A stretch of 64,000 bases of DNA from Clonostachys chloroleuca (lineage: Eukaryota; Ascomycota; Sordariomycetes; Hypocreales; Bionectriaceae), in the NCBI GenBank assembly GCA_037952775.1, contig JBANAY010000003.1, positions 34,224,001 to 34,288,000 of the forward strand. Reading direction: 5' to 3'. The notes beneath the pieces were generated by a model. It ran no database searches, was not told the DNA's origin, and saw nothing but the letters and a program-made list of their open reading frames with translations. Shown here piece by piece: positions 23,034-36,344 of the stretch; position 1 is the first letter of the stretch; the number at the start of each line of letters is the position of its first letter. The position numbers were made by a program, and so were the translations under genes.

Positions 23034-23798
23034 CTACCAGCGCTCACGGCGGTCACGGAACCTTTCGCGGTCCGAAATTCTTATCCGCGTGTCTTCCTCT
23101 ATCGCCCTCCTGGGCGGTGGTGGCGGGGATGGGGAAGACTCGTACCGCTCACGGAACCTTTCGCGGTCCGAGATTCTTATCCGCGTGTCTTCCTCTATCG
23201 CCCTCCTGGGCGGCGGGGGCGGGGATGGGGAAGGCTCGTACCGTCTCGGCCCTTCTACGTAGCGGAAAGTGTCATACTGGGGCTCGACCTCGACGGGGTA
23301 CGGCACAGGGATGAAGTGGTCTCTCTCGATAACCCTCTCGAGCTCCCGGGACTCTCGTGGGGATCTGCGCTTGCTCCGGGAGCGGCTTCTCTTCCTCCTC
23401 GGCGTGGGAGGATCCACGTCGACAGAGATGACATCGATTTCGATCTTCTCAGGCTTTGGCTTGGGAGGAGGAGGCGGAGGAGGGGGTGGTGGCGGTGGTG
23501 GGAGGACGAACACCGGGGGAGCTACCACTGGGGGAGGTGGAGGTGGAAGCGGGGCGGGCTGCTCGACTGGCGGCGGCGGCGGTGGTAGAGGAGCTGGCCT
23601 CACGATCCTGGGAGGGGGAGACGGTTTCCTCTCGGGCGGTATGAAACGGGTGACGCTCTTGCGGACGACTGCGACGTCAGGCTCCGGGTGAGAGAGATAG
23701 AGTCGCTTCTTGACTCCATAGTTGGTAGCTACGAGTGGATTGGAGTTAGCACAGCAAACGAGAGAGAAAACACGTGTGATACAGGGATACTAACGCAT
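23034..23798 (-). CDS. Proline-rich, SR-like protein with 4-nt first coding exon, 232 aa
   Basis: Exon 1 is only ATGC (23,798-23,795). A 66-nt intron with GTTAGT donor and ctaac branch point follows, and exon 2 runs 23,728-23,034. This gives MPTNYGVKKRLYLSHPEPDV. The N-terminal 45 residues look folded or conserved. A long polyproline region follows (runs of 7-13 prolines, about residues 50-105), then an Arg-Ser tract (RRKRSRSRSKRRSPRE) and two near-identical 32-residue repeats containing PPPPPRRAIEEDTRIRISDR. There is no signal peptide. The composition suggests an RNA-processing or cytoskeletal adaptor, but I recognise no family. The start depends on the mini-exon; without it there is no ATG before the conserved N-terminus. 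Confidence 0.7.
23056..23247 (-). repeat. In-frame 96-bp tandem repeat (two units)
   Basis: The unit starting at 23,056 (cggaacctttcgcggtcc) recurs at 23,152 with only a few substitutions. The period is 96 nt, exactly 32 codons, so the proline-rich protein gains a repeated PPPPPRRAIEEDTRIRISDR block without a frame change. Confidence 0.85.
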
Positions 23799-26700
23799 GG
23801 CGAAGGCGTGATAGGTCTGTGTATCAGGGATAAATGGACAGGCGTGCTGTGTAGATGGCGGCGGGCTGTGTCTGGTTTGGGTGTTTGGTGATATACCTAG
23901 CAGTTAAGGTGAACGGCAGCTATGCGGTATGGTTTATATGTATACGCTGAAGTCACAAAATGACGCGGGCAATGCCAATTTATTGGGTTGTTGGGCACGA
24001 AAAAAAGAGGAAGCAGAAGTGAGGAGATGAGGGAATAGAGAAGGCAGGACAGCTGAGGATGGCGCATTGATTGCCTGGGCTTTTGCACTGCCATATGACG
24101 TTTGCACCCAACGCCGAATGACCAAGATTTGGGTCAATTGCGGGGCCGTTGATGGGTGGGTGGCCGATGGGTCTCCCGACAGCTGCTACTGGCCAGAGGA
24201 GTCCTAGAAAGCCGAAACATAAGGCACCTCAACTGTTGTTCCGGGCACCTTTTGCTTATCTAAGCCACCGGCCCAGCCACATGACGGAGTTCTGCATGAA
24301 TGTTGTGCAGGGCTGAGCAGGCCTCCCCAGTTGGGCGCTGATGCCATTGCAAAATCTGGCTTGCATGCTCTGATTAGGCAGTAGATGGCCTCAGGTCCCT
24401 CCAATCCGTCTATGATTGGGAGACCAGGCGGTCCTTGGCTTTCTGGAACTGCCGTGGAAGCTCGGTGTCGGCCAGCGCAATCAATGCCGCCAATCCCCGA
24501 GACACAAGCGAGCGAGCACCTGCTCGGATGGAATGAACCAATAATGCATATGCCAGCCGTTCGAGCATGTGGCATGAATCATGCTATTGTAGATGAGAGA
24601 ACTGCCATCGCCGTGGCCAGCCGAAGGCCACCCTCGGCTTGGAACGAACCAGGTCCGGGTGCCGTCGTGATGGCCCGACCGAGCCCGGAGGGTCCGTACA
24701 ATTGCAACCGAATCAGTTGATAAATCCTGAACAGCTAAGAGAAAACCAAAAGGGAAAATGCCACGAATGCAACGTTGTCTAATGAACAGGTCTTAGCTAG
24801 AAAGCGACGTGTGTGTGAAAATTCCTACTACCTGCTCTGAAAAACTTAGTTCACAGAGCTATCAGGGATCATGGAGGTTGATAAGTGGCTTCTGTGGCAG
24901 TTTAGAGCGTGTCACAAATGTCGCAATAAATGCTATTATATAGTCCTGCATTAGTCTAAAGAAAGGCAAATGATATTGACCTACTACTAGTAACTATTGT
25001 CTTCCGAATAAAAAAGGTAGGTATGTCACAGTTGTTGGCAGTCTGGGTTGAGTATCCAACTTTTTGGGCGTAAATGTAACGGCGCGTGTCTGCGGCATCT
25101 ACTCCGTAGCACACCTATTTACGAGAAGGCACGTGCTCTTCGTCTTCGATCCGGCGGAATAATAGTTGCTCGACCAATCTCCCCTCTGCAACGAAATTTT
25201 CTTTGCATTATCTGGCCATCATTATATGGAGCTAGTGCCATGTGTCTGATGTGTTATTGCCGTGACTAGTCATAATACAAGCTGACAGTTGGCAACAGTG
25301 ACTTGACTGCTCATGTAAATGCATGCAGGCATGTAAACAGCAACAGGCTACTACATGCATGCAGGAAGGTCGCCTAGTGTGCGGTAGGGCCTATCAACGC
25401 GCGGGATGCAAGTTTTCTCCTGAATCGGACCCATTTGCCCGAGAAATCTTTGTTTCAATCCAACTTTCTTTGCGAGTAGGTAGTATCACACTGCTGCACA
25501 TCACCTACAGAAATAGAAGGAAGAAACTAGGCACAGATACGTGGTGTCTCGTTGTGGGCCAAGTGATGTCGGACGTGCGCACAGCTGTCAAATGTGGAAA
25601 TCCTGGGAGATAGGGGACATCGATGGAGGGCTTGATGGGAGAATGGAGCTTCCAGTCTTCATGATTGGTGGTGAACCGGGAAACCCTGCACTGGTCAACC
25701 CATCTTGCAGCTCGGAGCATAATTTCCTCGTGGACTGCAGTGGCGATTCTGCAGTAGCAGCAGAAATGCTACCATCGCGGGGAAGCGTATCATATCATCA
25801 ACACCACGGAGACGTCACATCGCTACCCTTCTCGGGTGAACCCTGAACCGCCGGGTCTCTGAGGACAGGCCAAGTAATAAAATCCGGGGCTGCGGCGATC
25901 AGTATAATTCAGAGAGGAATTTACCGAAACGGAGGGTTTGCTATCAGATTTTGGGAGACCGCGCGACCGAGTCAGTGTTTGGGCCCTTAGGGTAGATACG
26001 AAAACGCGATGGCCAAGCCAGGTTCCTGCATGGGAGAAGCCAGCATGGCTCCAAGATTTTCTTGGTTTGGCAGTGTCGGCCGGGACCCTGAACGGCACCA
26101 TTCCAGCATTGTCTCGACTGGGGCCCCTGGGCCGGCCCCGATCAAATTAAAAGCTGCAGCAGTGCAACGGTGGGTTCGAGGGACTCTCGCAGCTCAGATC
26201 TCCTGGGGATCAATGCTCAGTCTCCCCCCTCACCAAGTTTCCATTGACCATGGTAAAGTTTGACGCCTCCCTGGTCTGATACCACCTTGGCTGTGGCTTT
26301 TACTGCACCCACTCAGGGGACTCTGAGGGGACCCCGGAGACGGTGATTCGAGACATTGAGCTAGCGATCTGGAGGTTTTGCTGTTGAATACTTTCGATGT
26401 CGGTTTCTATCAGTGCCGACAGAGTGGCGGTTAATTAAAATGAAGTTGCAATTCCGACGACCCTTTTTTCTCTTGCAGAGAGGAGCTGATTGGCTACAGG
26501 GAGAAGCTAATCAGCGTGCATGACACCTCTGAGCGAACTGCAACCCACTGTAATAACAGTGGGTTCTGGGCCGGGGGCTTAAGTGCCATGCAGGCACATT
26601 ACCCACCGCGTGCTTCGGTCCTTGCGGGACAGCAGGATGTGGTGAAGCTCAGGGTTGTTGCGTGTCTTGGAGATAGGATCAGCAGAGCGCGGTGGATGTA

Positions 26701-27687
26701 CTTATTTCGCTGCCCCAAGTTTGCTGAGCCGGATTGGAGCGCACAGCGAACTGGCTGATCGATGAGGGGTTCGTCACTGAACTTGTCAGCCCTTGAAACC
26801 ATCTACTGTCTGGAGGGCCTGTGATCTAAGGTCGCCTAAGAACATAGCGCAATGGACGCTACCACAGCCTTAGGTAGGGTTATTATATGATCCTGCCCAG
26901 GAACGACCACACTACTACTATCTTGGCCCAGGCTGATGTACCTCCGGTCCTCCCTATATGCACGCTGTTAACCGCATAATAACTCCCAGTCTGTGTACGG
27001 AGAGGAAGCGCGCGGGTTGGGATCCAAAGCCGTCGTGGGACCATACAAAATCCCTGCAAGCGTTTCGATTACCACTCTGGAGGCAATAGCAGTGCATTCT
27101 AACTGTAGGGAGGAATTTGCGAGTTGCCATCAGACTGCTCATCCATGATGGGGCACAGGCTCCAAGGGGCCAGCTCCCCTACATAGCTTGTTTCGTCTTC
27201 GCCAAGTCTTGTGATCTTCAATACTAAGGTAGGAGTCGCCTGCAGCATGCATGTGCCGTCTGCTTCAAAAGGGGAATGCATAGACTAGAATAGGCGATTC
27301 ATTTAGTTGCGAATTCCTCTGTCGTCCAAGAAAAGGGGCTTGATAGAGAACAAAGCAAATCCGAGGCAGGCTAGGAACGGTTTGCCAGGGTTCTCTCCTC
27401 TCTCCTCCCCCTTCAATGTTCAAGCCACCCCATTCACTTTAAGTGGCGGCGGCAAGATTTCCATTTGCGCTCCCACCCCCACCCTTTTCATTACTCCCCC
27501 TTACATTGCCCATCCCAGTACGACTGTACAGACACTCGTCCATGTACCGCGGAGCCTCAGCGGCGAGAGCTGCATAACCCGTCATCCGTTTGGGCAATTG
27601 GACAGTTGACAGGTACTGGTCGGTCAAGGCAAGGCCCTGGCTCCTTGCCCACCTTCCCCGACTGGGAGATCACGAGAGCACCGGACC
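23799..27687. other. 3.9-kb gene desert
   Basis: No frame longer than about 125 codons has recognisable composition or motifs on either strand. Palindromic catgcatgcagg motifs lie near 25,320-25,365. The last 400 bases (27,380-27,687) are rich in pyrimidine and CCCC runs and look like the promoter and leader of the RhoGAP gene. No tRNA or rRNA was seen. Confidence 0.5.
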
Positions 27688-30600
27688 ATGTCGAGGCTCG
27701 CCCATCACGATCCCCCAGCCTCGTCTGCCGCTGACGATGGCTCTGGCTTCAACAAACTCGACGATAGTCCTACTGTCGGGCGCCGGGTCCATGTCCCTGT
27801 GCCTTTGTCTGTAGCATCACCGGCCTACAGTCCCAGGTAAGAAACAGCAGCCTTGTCTCTGGCCAATCCCCTCACCCCCTTCTGCGCTTCCCGTCCCGTG
27901 TCGCTTGGTCCAGTGAGACTTGCAAAGGGGAACACCCTGTCTCTGGGCCTGTGAGCATTCCTGCCGCTCCGGAGCACTACCGTGCTCGCACCCGACAGAC
28001 CCCATCCCGTACCTGGATGCAGCAAACACCTGCCTTCATCACCCTGCCATGCTCCTCGACCCACGACGTTGCTTATTATACCAATCAGCTTGCATTCTTC
28101 TCCCACTGCCCTTCAACGGCTGACGCTGTGTAAAACCCGCCCGAACTTACCCAACTGTCCCACCTTCTAATATACATACTACCCATACCCCGGTCCCTCC
28201 TGTCGGCGCTTCTGCCGTGAAACAGCTACCCTTTTTGCCGTTGCACACATTCAAGTCGACTGACGCGCGCATCGTGCATCCCTCAGGACACAAAGACCGC
28301 CTATCCCAAGTCCTCTGTCGGCCAGTAGCTGGACTGTCAGATCCTCGCCAAGCCCGAGCCCTCGTCAAGATTCCTTCCTCCCACCACACTCGAACACGGG
28401 CAATCTTGGTCCGCGACATTTCGACAACACCCGGTCTAATTCTGGTTCTGGACCAGAGGAGCATACGACATTTTACAGCGACTCGTCGAGGGATCCAAGC
28501 CCAGAGCCGCAGAATTCCAGACGGTTCGTGTTTTACCTTGAATAGCATCTCTAGTAGCCTCCAATTTCGCTAACCCAAGGTTTGGCTCCAGGTGTTCCTC
28601 GCCTACCGCTCCTGATGATTCCCGCATCGTTTCCGATCCCCTAGCTCCCAGGCTTGCCAGTGACTCTCAAAAGTCACCAAAGCCGGCCATGTCGGGTCCC
28701 GTGGGTACTGCCCAAGAAAATTCACAATCTGCTGGGCTACCTCGAACTTCCTCCATCGACTCTGCGATATCTGCTCTCTCGTCTAATAGGCCTGCTCAGC
28801 AACATGGCTCGCAAGACTCCGGGTACGGAGCTGCCGATGTCTCGAGTCTGGTGAACAAGGCAGGCAGCCCAGAGGCAGTCATTCAAACCCTTCTGAAGGA
28901 GAGACAGGCGCAGTCGCAACAGAACACCCAGCTATGGCGCTTGGTGGACAAGCAACGGGCCATGATTCTGGGCCTTAACAAGGACCTCGAGCGGGCGCTG
29001 AAGGAAAAGGAAAAGTATAGGTTGAAATTGAGGGATCTACTAGCCAACGCCGCCTTTAGCCCGACGAGTTCGAACGATTTACAGACCCCCTCTCGGCCCA
29101 ATGTCCCTCGGATCGATGTCAACCAGTCCTCAATGGGATTCTCTGAGGCGTCGTCTCTGGACTCACCTAGCCAAACCTTCTCCCCCATCGATTCGATGAT
29201 CCCTCCCTACCCGGTCACGCCCATCACACCCGCGTCTCTCCCAGACCAATCGGCCATGCCACCACCTCCAGACGCCCCTCGACTTCAGGACCCCTCTCGA
29301 ATTCTGCCCAAGGTTAGGGACCAGGCACCGGGCAGGGTTGACCGAGATACAGAAGAAAAGTCAGATCAAGTACCGAGATTGAAGAAGGAGGATTCCCTCA
29401 AGGATTTGCAGTTCAATGCCTCACAGCCACCTACCCGTGCCCTGCCTCCAGACCCTCCCAAAGGCCCATCAACGAAGCTTGGATCTCCTACTGCTATGAT
29501 GATTGAAGCACGAGTTCGATCGGAAGGTGGAGTAGCTGGCTTTCCAGCGCCACCACGAAAGGCACCTCCTGCTCCACTCCAGCTGAACTCGCCTACCAAG
29601 GAGCTGGTACAAGAGGAAGAGACGGATTCGGATCTGGATGAAATCCTAGAATCTGCAGACCTGGGGAGTGGAAGCGACGATCGTGGCCGAAGGCGAACTC
29701 GGGCAGAGGATGAGCTGGACAGAGGGCTCAGGGTCCAAAAGGAGGCCGAAGCAAGAAGTGCCTCTAAGAAGAGCTCATCCAGCAAACCCGACTCGCCTGC
29801 CGAAGCCGTCCCTCCTAGTCCTCGCCAGGCTCCGGGACAACGCCTGCATACTGGCTCAATGTCGCTTGCCGAAGTCCTTCAAGCCGACGAGTACAGCGAC
29901 CCAGGATCTCCAGCGATGAGCCCTGGGCTGCCACTAAGCCCTAGACCTGTCAATGTGAGACCTCCCATGCACTCTCCGCCACTCTCTCCTAGGAATACTG
30001 GGACATTTCCTTCAGGTCCCTTGTCACCACGACCTCCCCGACAACCAATTCCGATGCCTCCAAATACACCGCTCGCAACACCGGCAGTGGCTTCCATCGA
30101 CCAGTCCTTGATGTCGCCGAAAGAAGGAGTCACGAGCCCCACGGTGGTGACAACCCCAACTGAACGGACAAAGATCTTCAGAGGCCTAATCACTGAGGAG
30201 TTCCCTGATCTTTTATTGGCCCCCAACGCCTTACCATCAATTGCAATCCGTGTCGCCTCATCTCGGATGAAGCCCTCACGCGCAAGTCTGATTTCGCTCA
30301 CACAGCTTGAAGAAGACCCTGTGTTTACCTTGGCTGTCATTTCGCGTGCTGATCGCAGTGAGTTATGGCGTCTCGAGAAGGACTCAGCGTCTCTGTCAAA
30401 ATTGGACCAACGGCTTAAGCAATGCCCAGCTTTTACCGCAAGGACGCCGGACAAGTCTCTGTTTTCTGGCCATGCTCCTGCGAAAGTGGACGCTAGGCGC
30501 GCAGCACTGGAACATTACATGGAAGAAGTCTTGAATACTCCCTTGGATCCAAACACGGCGCTTGAGCTTTGCAAGTATCTATCGAGAAACGCTCTCCCTC

Positions 30601-32591
30601 CCAATGTGGATGAACTAGGAGCCGGAAGCGGGGCACGTGAGGGAAGCTCGCATATGATCGGACCAGATGGGCGCCCTATTCGTAGTGGCTATCTTACCAA
30701 GCGAGGCAAAAACTTTGGTGGATGGAAATCGAGATTTTTCCTTCTTGATGGCCCCTTGTTGAAATACTACGAAACTCCGGGCGGTGCTCACCTCGGAACG
30801 ATCAGACTACAGAATGCACAAATTGTCAGACACTCGCAGAGCGGCGACAACCACTCTCCACCAAGGGGTCCGAACAGCGACGAGATGGATAATAATTACC
30901 GCCATGCATTTCGAATTCTGGAGCCCAAGAAGAAAGATTTGAACAGCCATGTCAAGCACGTTCTATGTGCAGAGAACGACAAGGAAAGAGATTTTTGGGT
31001 AAATGCTCTGTTGCAGTGGACTGATTATCGTGAAAACGAAGATGAGGAACCTGCGCAGACCAGCAGATCTAATGCGGCTAGGAGTAGGAAGAGTATGCCG
31101 CCGCCAAGGTCGCACCATCAGACTCAAGACTCAGATACGTTGGTTGGTGTCCGATACGATTCGACGCAGCATGGTGACGTCCCGCAGCTGGGTGGTAGAC
31201 CTAAAACATCTGGTGCTTCTAGCGACCATCTCGGGCACCATTATAACAACAGCGATTCTATGACTCCCAAGCTGATATCGGGACCGAAAGATCCTCAACC
31301 CATTGCGGACCTTGCGGCCTGGGGCAATAAGACAGGCTTGACGGCTCCAACTAGTGAAGAGAAGAAGGTACGGAAGCGAAGCTTTTTCGGTTTCGGGTCA
31401 AAGACGCGATCCAATTCAGACGGGCAAGATTCCATTCCTTCCGTGGGTGACGGCTTCTCAACCACCGCCCCCTCAAGTAGTGGGTACCATGGACCAGCAC
31501 ACCAGGTGTTTGGTTCTACATTGGCTGAGGCTGTACGTTTCAGTCCACCGCATGATGTTGACGTGCCTCTCCCATCAGTTGTCTACAGATGTATTCAGTT
31601 CCTAGAGCACAAGGACGCCATTCTTGAAGAGGGTATCTTCCGCCTGAGCGGTTCAAGCATTGTAATCAAAGGCCTTCGCGAGAGATTTAATGTGGAGGGT
31701 GATGTGAATCTGGTAACCGACGACCAGTTCTACGACATCCATGCAGTCGCCTCACTGCTCAAGCTCTACCTGCGAGAGTTGCCGTCGACAATACTAACGA
31801 GAGAGTTACATCTCGAGTTCCTGGGGACAACAGAGCTTGTCAGCCGGTTAGACAAAGTTGCGGCTCTTAGCGAACTGGTGCAGAGGTTACCGCTTGCGAA
31901 CGCCACCCTGCTCAAGTACTTGATTGCTTTCCTGATCAAGATCATCAATAATTCGGACATGAACAAGATGCCTGTGCGCAACGTGGGCATTGTCTTTTCA
32001 CCGACGTTGAATATCCCGGCGCAAGTATTTGCCATGTTTTTGCAAAACTATGAGCCCATCTTCGGTATTGCTCCTGAGGAGTATGAGCTCCCATCGGCCA
32101 ATGCAGATCGCGAGTCGAACAGGCCCGTTGACTCACCCATCCAATTCGATCCGCCACCTCCTCGACCCTCGACATCATCCGGCAGTGCTTCGCCACACCG
32201 CCAACCGCGCTTGGATTCCATGTCGTATTACCACAACAATCGATCAACCCCAACCCCGCCGCTCATTTCACACAGGGGCACTCCTACTCCACCATTGGGA
32301 CGTCAAGGTCATGATTCTCCACGCTCTACGACTCAGAGCTTAGGCCAGAGGCCTGGAACTGAGAGTGCATCCGGCTCACCAACCGTGTCCGAGGCCTACA
32401 ACCTGTATTCGTCCAACCGAGGTGCAGCCTCTCAACAATCACCAGTTGAAGAACCAAGCCCCGGCGGATTGACTGTACAAGATCCATCTGCAAACAGTAG
32501 GCGCCGCGAGAGCGTCATGTTCATGGGAAACATGCTTGGGCTACAACCTCAAAGTTCCAAAAGTCGTCTCCGGGAAGAGACACGGTTTTAG
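27688..32591 (+). CDS. BEM3: Bem3-type Rho GTPase-activating protein (coiled coil-PX-PH-RhoGAP), 1461 aa
   Basis: This protein accelerates GTP hydrolysis by Cdc42/Rho GTPases in polarity control and is targeted to membranes by PX and PH domains. I propose exons 27688-27836, 28287-28523 and 28592-32591. Exon 1 reads MSRLAHHDPPASSADDGSG and ends in a cccag/gtaaga donor. Exon 2 has no ATG, so it needs exon 1. All phases match and the protein extends about 161 residues upstream of the first ATG in the large exon (28,689). Approximate domains: coiled coil 226-279; PX 655-800; PH 825-941 (IRSGYLTKRG, NFGGWKSRFFLLDG); RhoGAP 1102-1286, with the arginine finger in EEGIFRLSG and the motif LLKLYLRELP. 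Long disordered proline-serine linkers lie between. The domain order PX-PH-RhoGAP is that of yeast Bem3. No lesion is seen. Confidence 0.9.
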
Positions 32592-33517
32592 AATGAGACG
32601 ACCCAATTGTTACTAAACGCACACTCCACTGGTTTTCTTCTCCAGTATCTATTGTCTTTGTTTCTACTTCACTAATTTTTGTTTCAGCAACAACATCATC
32701 ATGATACCATTTCCTTCCTGTTTTGTTATTGCCCTTGAGGTCAATGCCCTATGAGGATTGATGACTGAAGAAGGATTGTGACATACATATCTTTTTCTCT
32801 ATTAATGAACAGGGACGACGGGACTGGGGATAGCGTCGTGGGCCATATGAAGTCTCTGTCATAGCCCTCAAGCATATATATTCCTTGTCCCCTCTGATCG
32901 ATAACGTCTAAGGAATAACGACGAAGCCGTAATGTCTATATCGGATGATTTGGCAATTCTTTTTCATTTCCATCTTGTGTATTTTTCTTGCCCTAATCCT
33001 TACTCGTTTTCTTACTCATTCTTTCTATTTTCGATATCTTTCTCTATATTGGGCAGAAGACCGCGAAGTGCGTGTCTGAAAGAGGTTGATTGTATACTTA
33101 ATTGAGGCGTTTTACTGGCAGTTCGGGCTGCCATATCAGCCTGGCTACCCAGGTGAAGACGATGGAGGAGAAGGTGCGAAGTTTGTACAGATACATAAAG
33201 TAAGGAGAGGTTGCCACATATTCAGGTGGTCAGCTACCTATTGATACATACCCTGGAAATGGAGCCTGATTGAACCGTTCATCACAGCATCTTAATGTCC
33301 TTTTGTTTGTAATAGAAGATGTAGAGATGAGAGGAGGCTGTGGTGTGAGGTTGTCGAGGCTTAGTCATCCGATAACCCGGCACTCGGCGACAATCAACTC
33401 CGAGCTTTGCGCAGCAAGACTTGGTCAATGGACGAGCGGTTGGGATTTTCATGTCGCAAAGGAACCAGCGTGTTGCTGAATATTGACTTGAGAGTCTGGC
33501 ACTCGACGCCAAAGAAG
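32592..33517. other. Intergenic region between RhoGAP and Zn2Cys6 genes
   Basis: T-rich 3' region (32,630-33,060), then the promoter and leader of the next gene. An in-frame upstream ATG at 33,407 could add 37 residues to the regulator, but the stretch has no conserved look. Confidence 0.5.
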
Positions 33518-36344
33518 ATGGAACTCGATCCGCGACTCGAAGCAAGCGACCCCGTTCCCGTTGCCTCCGTCCCCGAATCATCCTCGATCGCTGGACGCAC
33601 CACGGGCTTTGCAGACGCCGACACGCCGTCCACTAATCTTGGCGCGACCAGAGACCAGGACCTGCAAAGAGGCGCCGACGACGACCACCACAGCGGCGAC
33701 GACCAGGACGGAGGCGCCGACCCGAAACGCTCGAGAGCATGCGAGGCCTGCCGTGGACTGAAGGTGCGGTGCGATCCGGATCCGGACGGCGGGCCATGCA
33801 AGCGCTGCAAGAAGGCGTCGCGCAAGTGCGTGGTCACGCAGCCGACGCGCAAGAGGCAGAAGAAGACGGACAGCCGTGTCTCCGAGCTGGAGAGGAAGAT
33901 TGATGCTTTGACGGCGAGTCTGCAGGCCCGCGCGGGCGGCATTCCCGTCCTTCCTGCGCTGGGTGTCTCCTCATCACCGCACGTCCTTGGGGCGAGCAGC
34001 GTTAGCCCAGGCGGCGGGCCGAACGAGCATACGACGCCAGGGAGCCATGGGAGCTCATACTACAGAGCTCCTTCGACAGAGGGGGTTGCTAGCGGGGGAA
34101 TTGGAAGTCACGAGAGGTCCTGGGGAAGCGAGACGGCAACCGTGAGACACACGAGCCTGGATAGATCGAATGGCCCATCCGTGACACCACCGGGAGGAGG
34201 GTCGGCGACGGCGGCGCCTCCGCAAGCACGAGTCGATCCGACACCACCGGCATTCCAGCCGCCCATGGTCATAGCCGGCCAGAAGCGAAAGCTGCCCGCG
34301 AGATGGAGCGCGAACGCGGACGACGAGCATAGGCAACCACCTGTGACTGCAGCCAGCAGTTCGTTCACGCCGGTCCCGGATAGTGACGTTGTTGACCGCG
34401 GCATCCTTACGATGACGAAGGCGACCGAGCTGTTCGCGCGGTATCGTGATCGCATGGCGCCGAACCTCCCTGCTGTGGTACACCCTCCGAGCATGACTGT
34501 TTCTGACCTTCGAAAGAACAAACCTGTCCTTTTCCTCTCCACCATGGCGGCTGCTGCGTCGGAGGACAACGATTTGCAAAAGGTCCTGTCGAGGGAGGTT
34601 ATGCTGGTGTTTGCGGACAAGGTGTTTCTGAGCGGCGACAAGAGCATCGAAATTGTCCAAGCTCTACTTGTGGCCGTGATGTGGTACTGGCCTCCAGAGC
34701 ATTTTGAAGAGCTCAAGTTCTATCAGCTGGTGCACAGCGCCGCCGTGATGGCCATCGATATCGGCCTGGGTAAGAGTTTCGGTAACAAACAACCCGGCAC
34801 AGGCCTCTACAACTGGCAGAGCCATCCCATGCGGCGCCAAGCACTACCTGATCCAACGACTGTTGAATCTAGGCGAACGTGGCTCGCGTGTTTCTTTATG
34901 GCCTCGAATACGTCGATCTCGCTGCGTCGCCCCAATCTTATCCGCTGGACCACTTTTATGGCTGAATCGCTTGAAGTACTGGAGTCATCCCCTGATGCCG
35001 CACCGTCGGATAAATACTTCTGTCATCTTGTGTGGACGCACAAGCTGGGTGAGGAGGTGAGCAATCAGTTCGCCTTAGAGGACGCGACTGCGCGGGTGAA
35101 CATCAACGAGGCGAGAACGCAGCACACCCTGCGGGCTCTCGAGAGGGAGTTGGAAAACAAGCGGAATTCAGTTCCTGAGGATATCATGAGGCGTGAGTAA
35201 CTGGTTCATAATTTCCTGCGGTTTCCTTGAGCCCTGACTGACTCTCTTTATCTTCCTAGCTGCACTAACCCTTGGATTTGAGATGATCAACCTGTACATG
35301 CACGAGATTGTGCTTCATAGTAAAACGGCCGTCGACCAGATACGACCGCCCTTCAACACTGACGCATTCAAGGAAGGTGTCATCGGGCCCGAGCCTCTCT
35401 CCGCCGCTCACATCAATGCCATCTCATCATGCCTTAGCGCCATCAACGGTATCTTCACCACATTTCTTTCACTGGACGTGGCGAGCGTCCGTTGCCTGCC
35501 CGTCTATAATTTCGTCCGCGTTGCCTACGCCCTTGTTATTCTTCTCAAGATGTACTTCACCTCATCTAACCCAACCTCGGACCTCGGGAAGGTCGTCAAC
35601 AAGGAGAATCTTCGGGTTGGGTATTATATGGATCTCCTCATCGACAAGTTCCGTGCCACCGCCGCCGACGATCGAAGTCGGCCCGCCTCCAAGTTCCTCG
35701 TGGTGCTCGCCATGTTGAAGAGCTGGTTCATCAAACAGGGCAAGCTCGAGGCTAAGAACAACCCTCAGGGTGGTGATGGGGCTGGTTCTACCAAATCGCC
35801 CAGCTGGCCAGAAGGCGATGGCTCAGCTGGCAACAAGCAGCTATTACCCTTTCATAGACAGAACCCGCAGCAAGAACCAGCACGAGTAAACACGCCTCTC
35901 CAGCTCCTCTCTGAAGTTGCCACGGGCACTGGAGCCAACAAACCCAGCGGATCAGCACGTTTTCTTCTTGGTAGCTTCCGCAACCAACCCCAGCCATTTT
36001 TCTATGAGGCCAACAACAATAATAATGCAAACACGCCTTCTTCCTCAGCCTCTGACGGCTCGCCCGCCATCAATCCCACGACAGGCCCCCAACAAACGTC
36101 TCAACCTCAACAGCAACCGCCCTTCTTCGCTGCCTCCTCTGCCGCCGCCTCCTCGGAACCTTCCTGGATGTCCAACCTCCCAATGAACATCGACATGGGT
36201 CTCGCTGATGGCACGGGGCTGGACTTTACCAATCTGGGACTCATCCCCGAGTTCCAACTGTCGTCCGAGGACCTTCAAGAGCCCTGGATCAGCGACCTTT
36301 TCCAAGGGTTTCAGGATGCTGGAGGAGGCATGTTTCCCTTTTGA
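33518..36344 (+). CDS. Zn2Cys6 fungal transcription factor, 919 aa
   Basis: This is a nuclear, sequence-specific regulator with a binuclear zinc cluster. Exon 1 is 33,518-35,192 and exon 2 is 35,260-36,344; the gtgagt donor and cctag acceptor join ATG-AGG-C to CT-GCA in frame. The zinc cluster is at residues 75-104, with spacing C-x2-C-x6-C-x8-C-x2-C-x6-C (CEACRGLKVRC, then CKRCKKASRKC). A basic linker KRQKK and a short coiled coil (RVSELERKIDALTASLQ) for dimerisation follow. The middle (about 300-680) is the helical fungal regulatory region, for example VQALLVAVMWYW and MINLYMHEIVLHSK. The C-terminus is glutamine- and asparagine-rich and ends in an acidic, hydrophobic stretch (DLFQGFQDAGG) suited to activation. 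The overall shape resembles War1-like regulators, but the target pathway is unknown and no gene cluster surrounds it. Confidence 0.9.

Noticed and set aside
22892..23691. Plus-strand glycine-rich frames opposite the proline-rich gene
   Set aside because: They are antisense shadows of polyproline and Arg-Ser coding sequence.
33407..33517. Upstream in-frame start adding 37 residues to the Zn2Cys6 factor
   Set aside because: The added stretch is unremarkable and MELDPRLEAS at 33,518 is the more natural start, though the longer form cannot be excluded.
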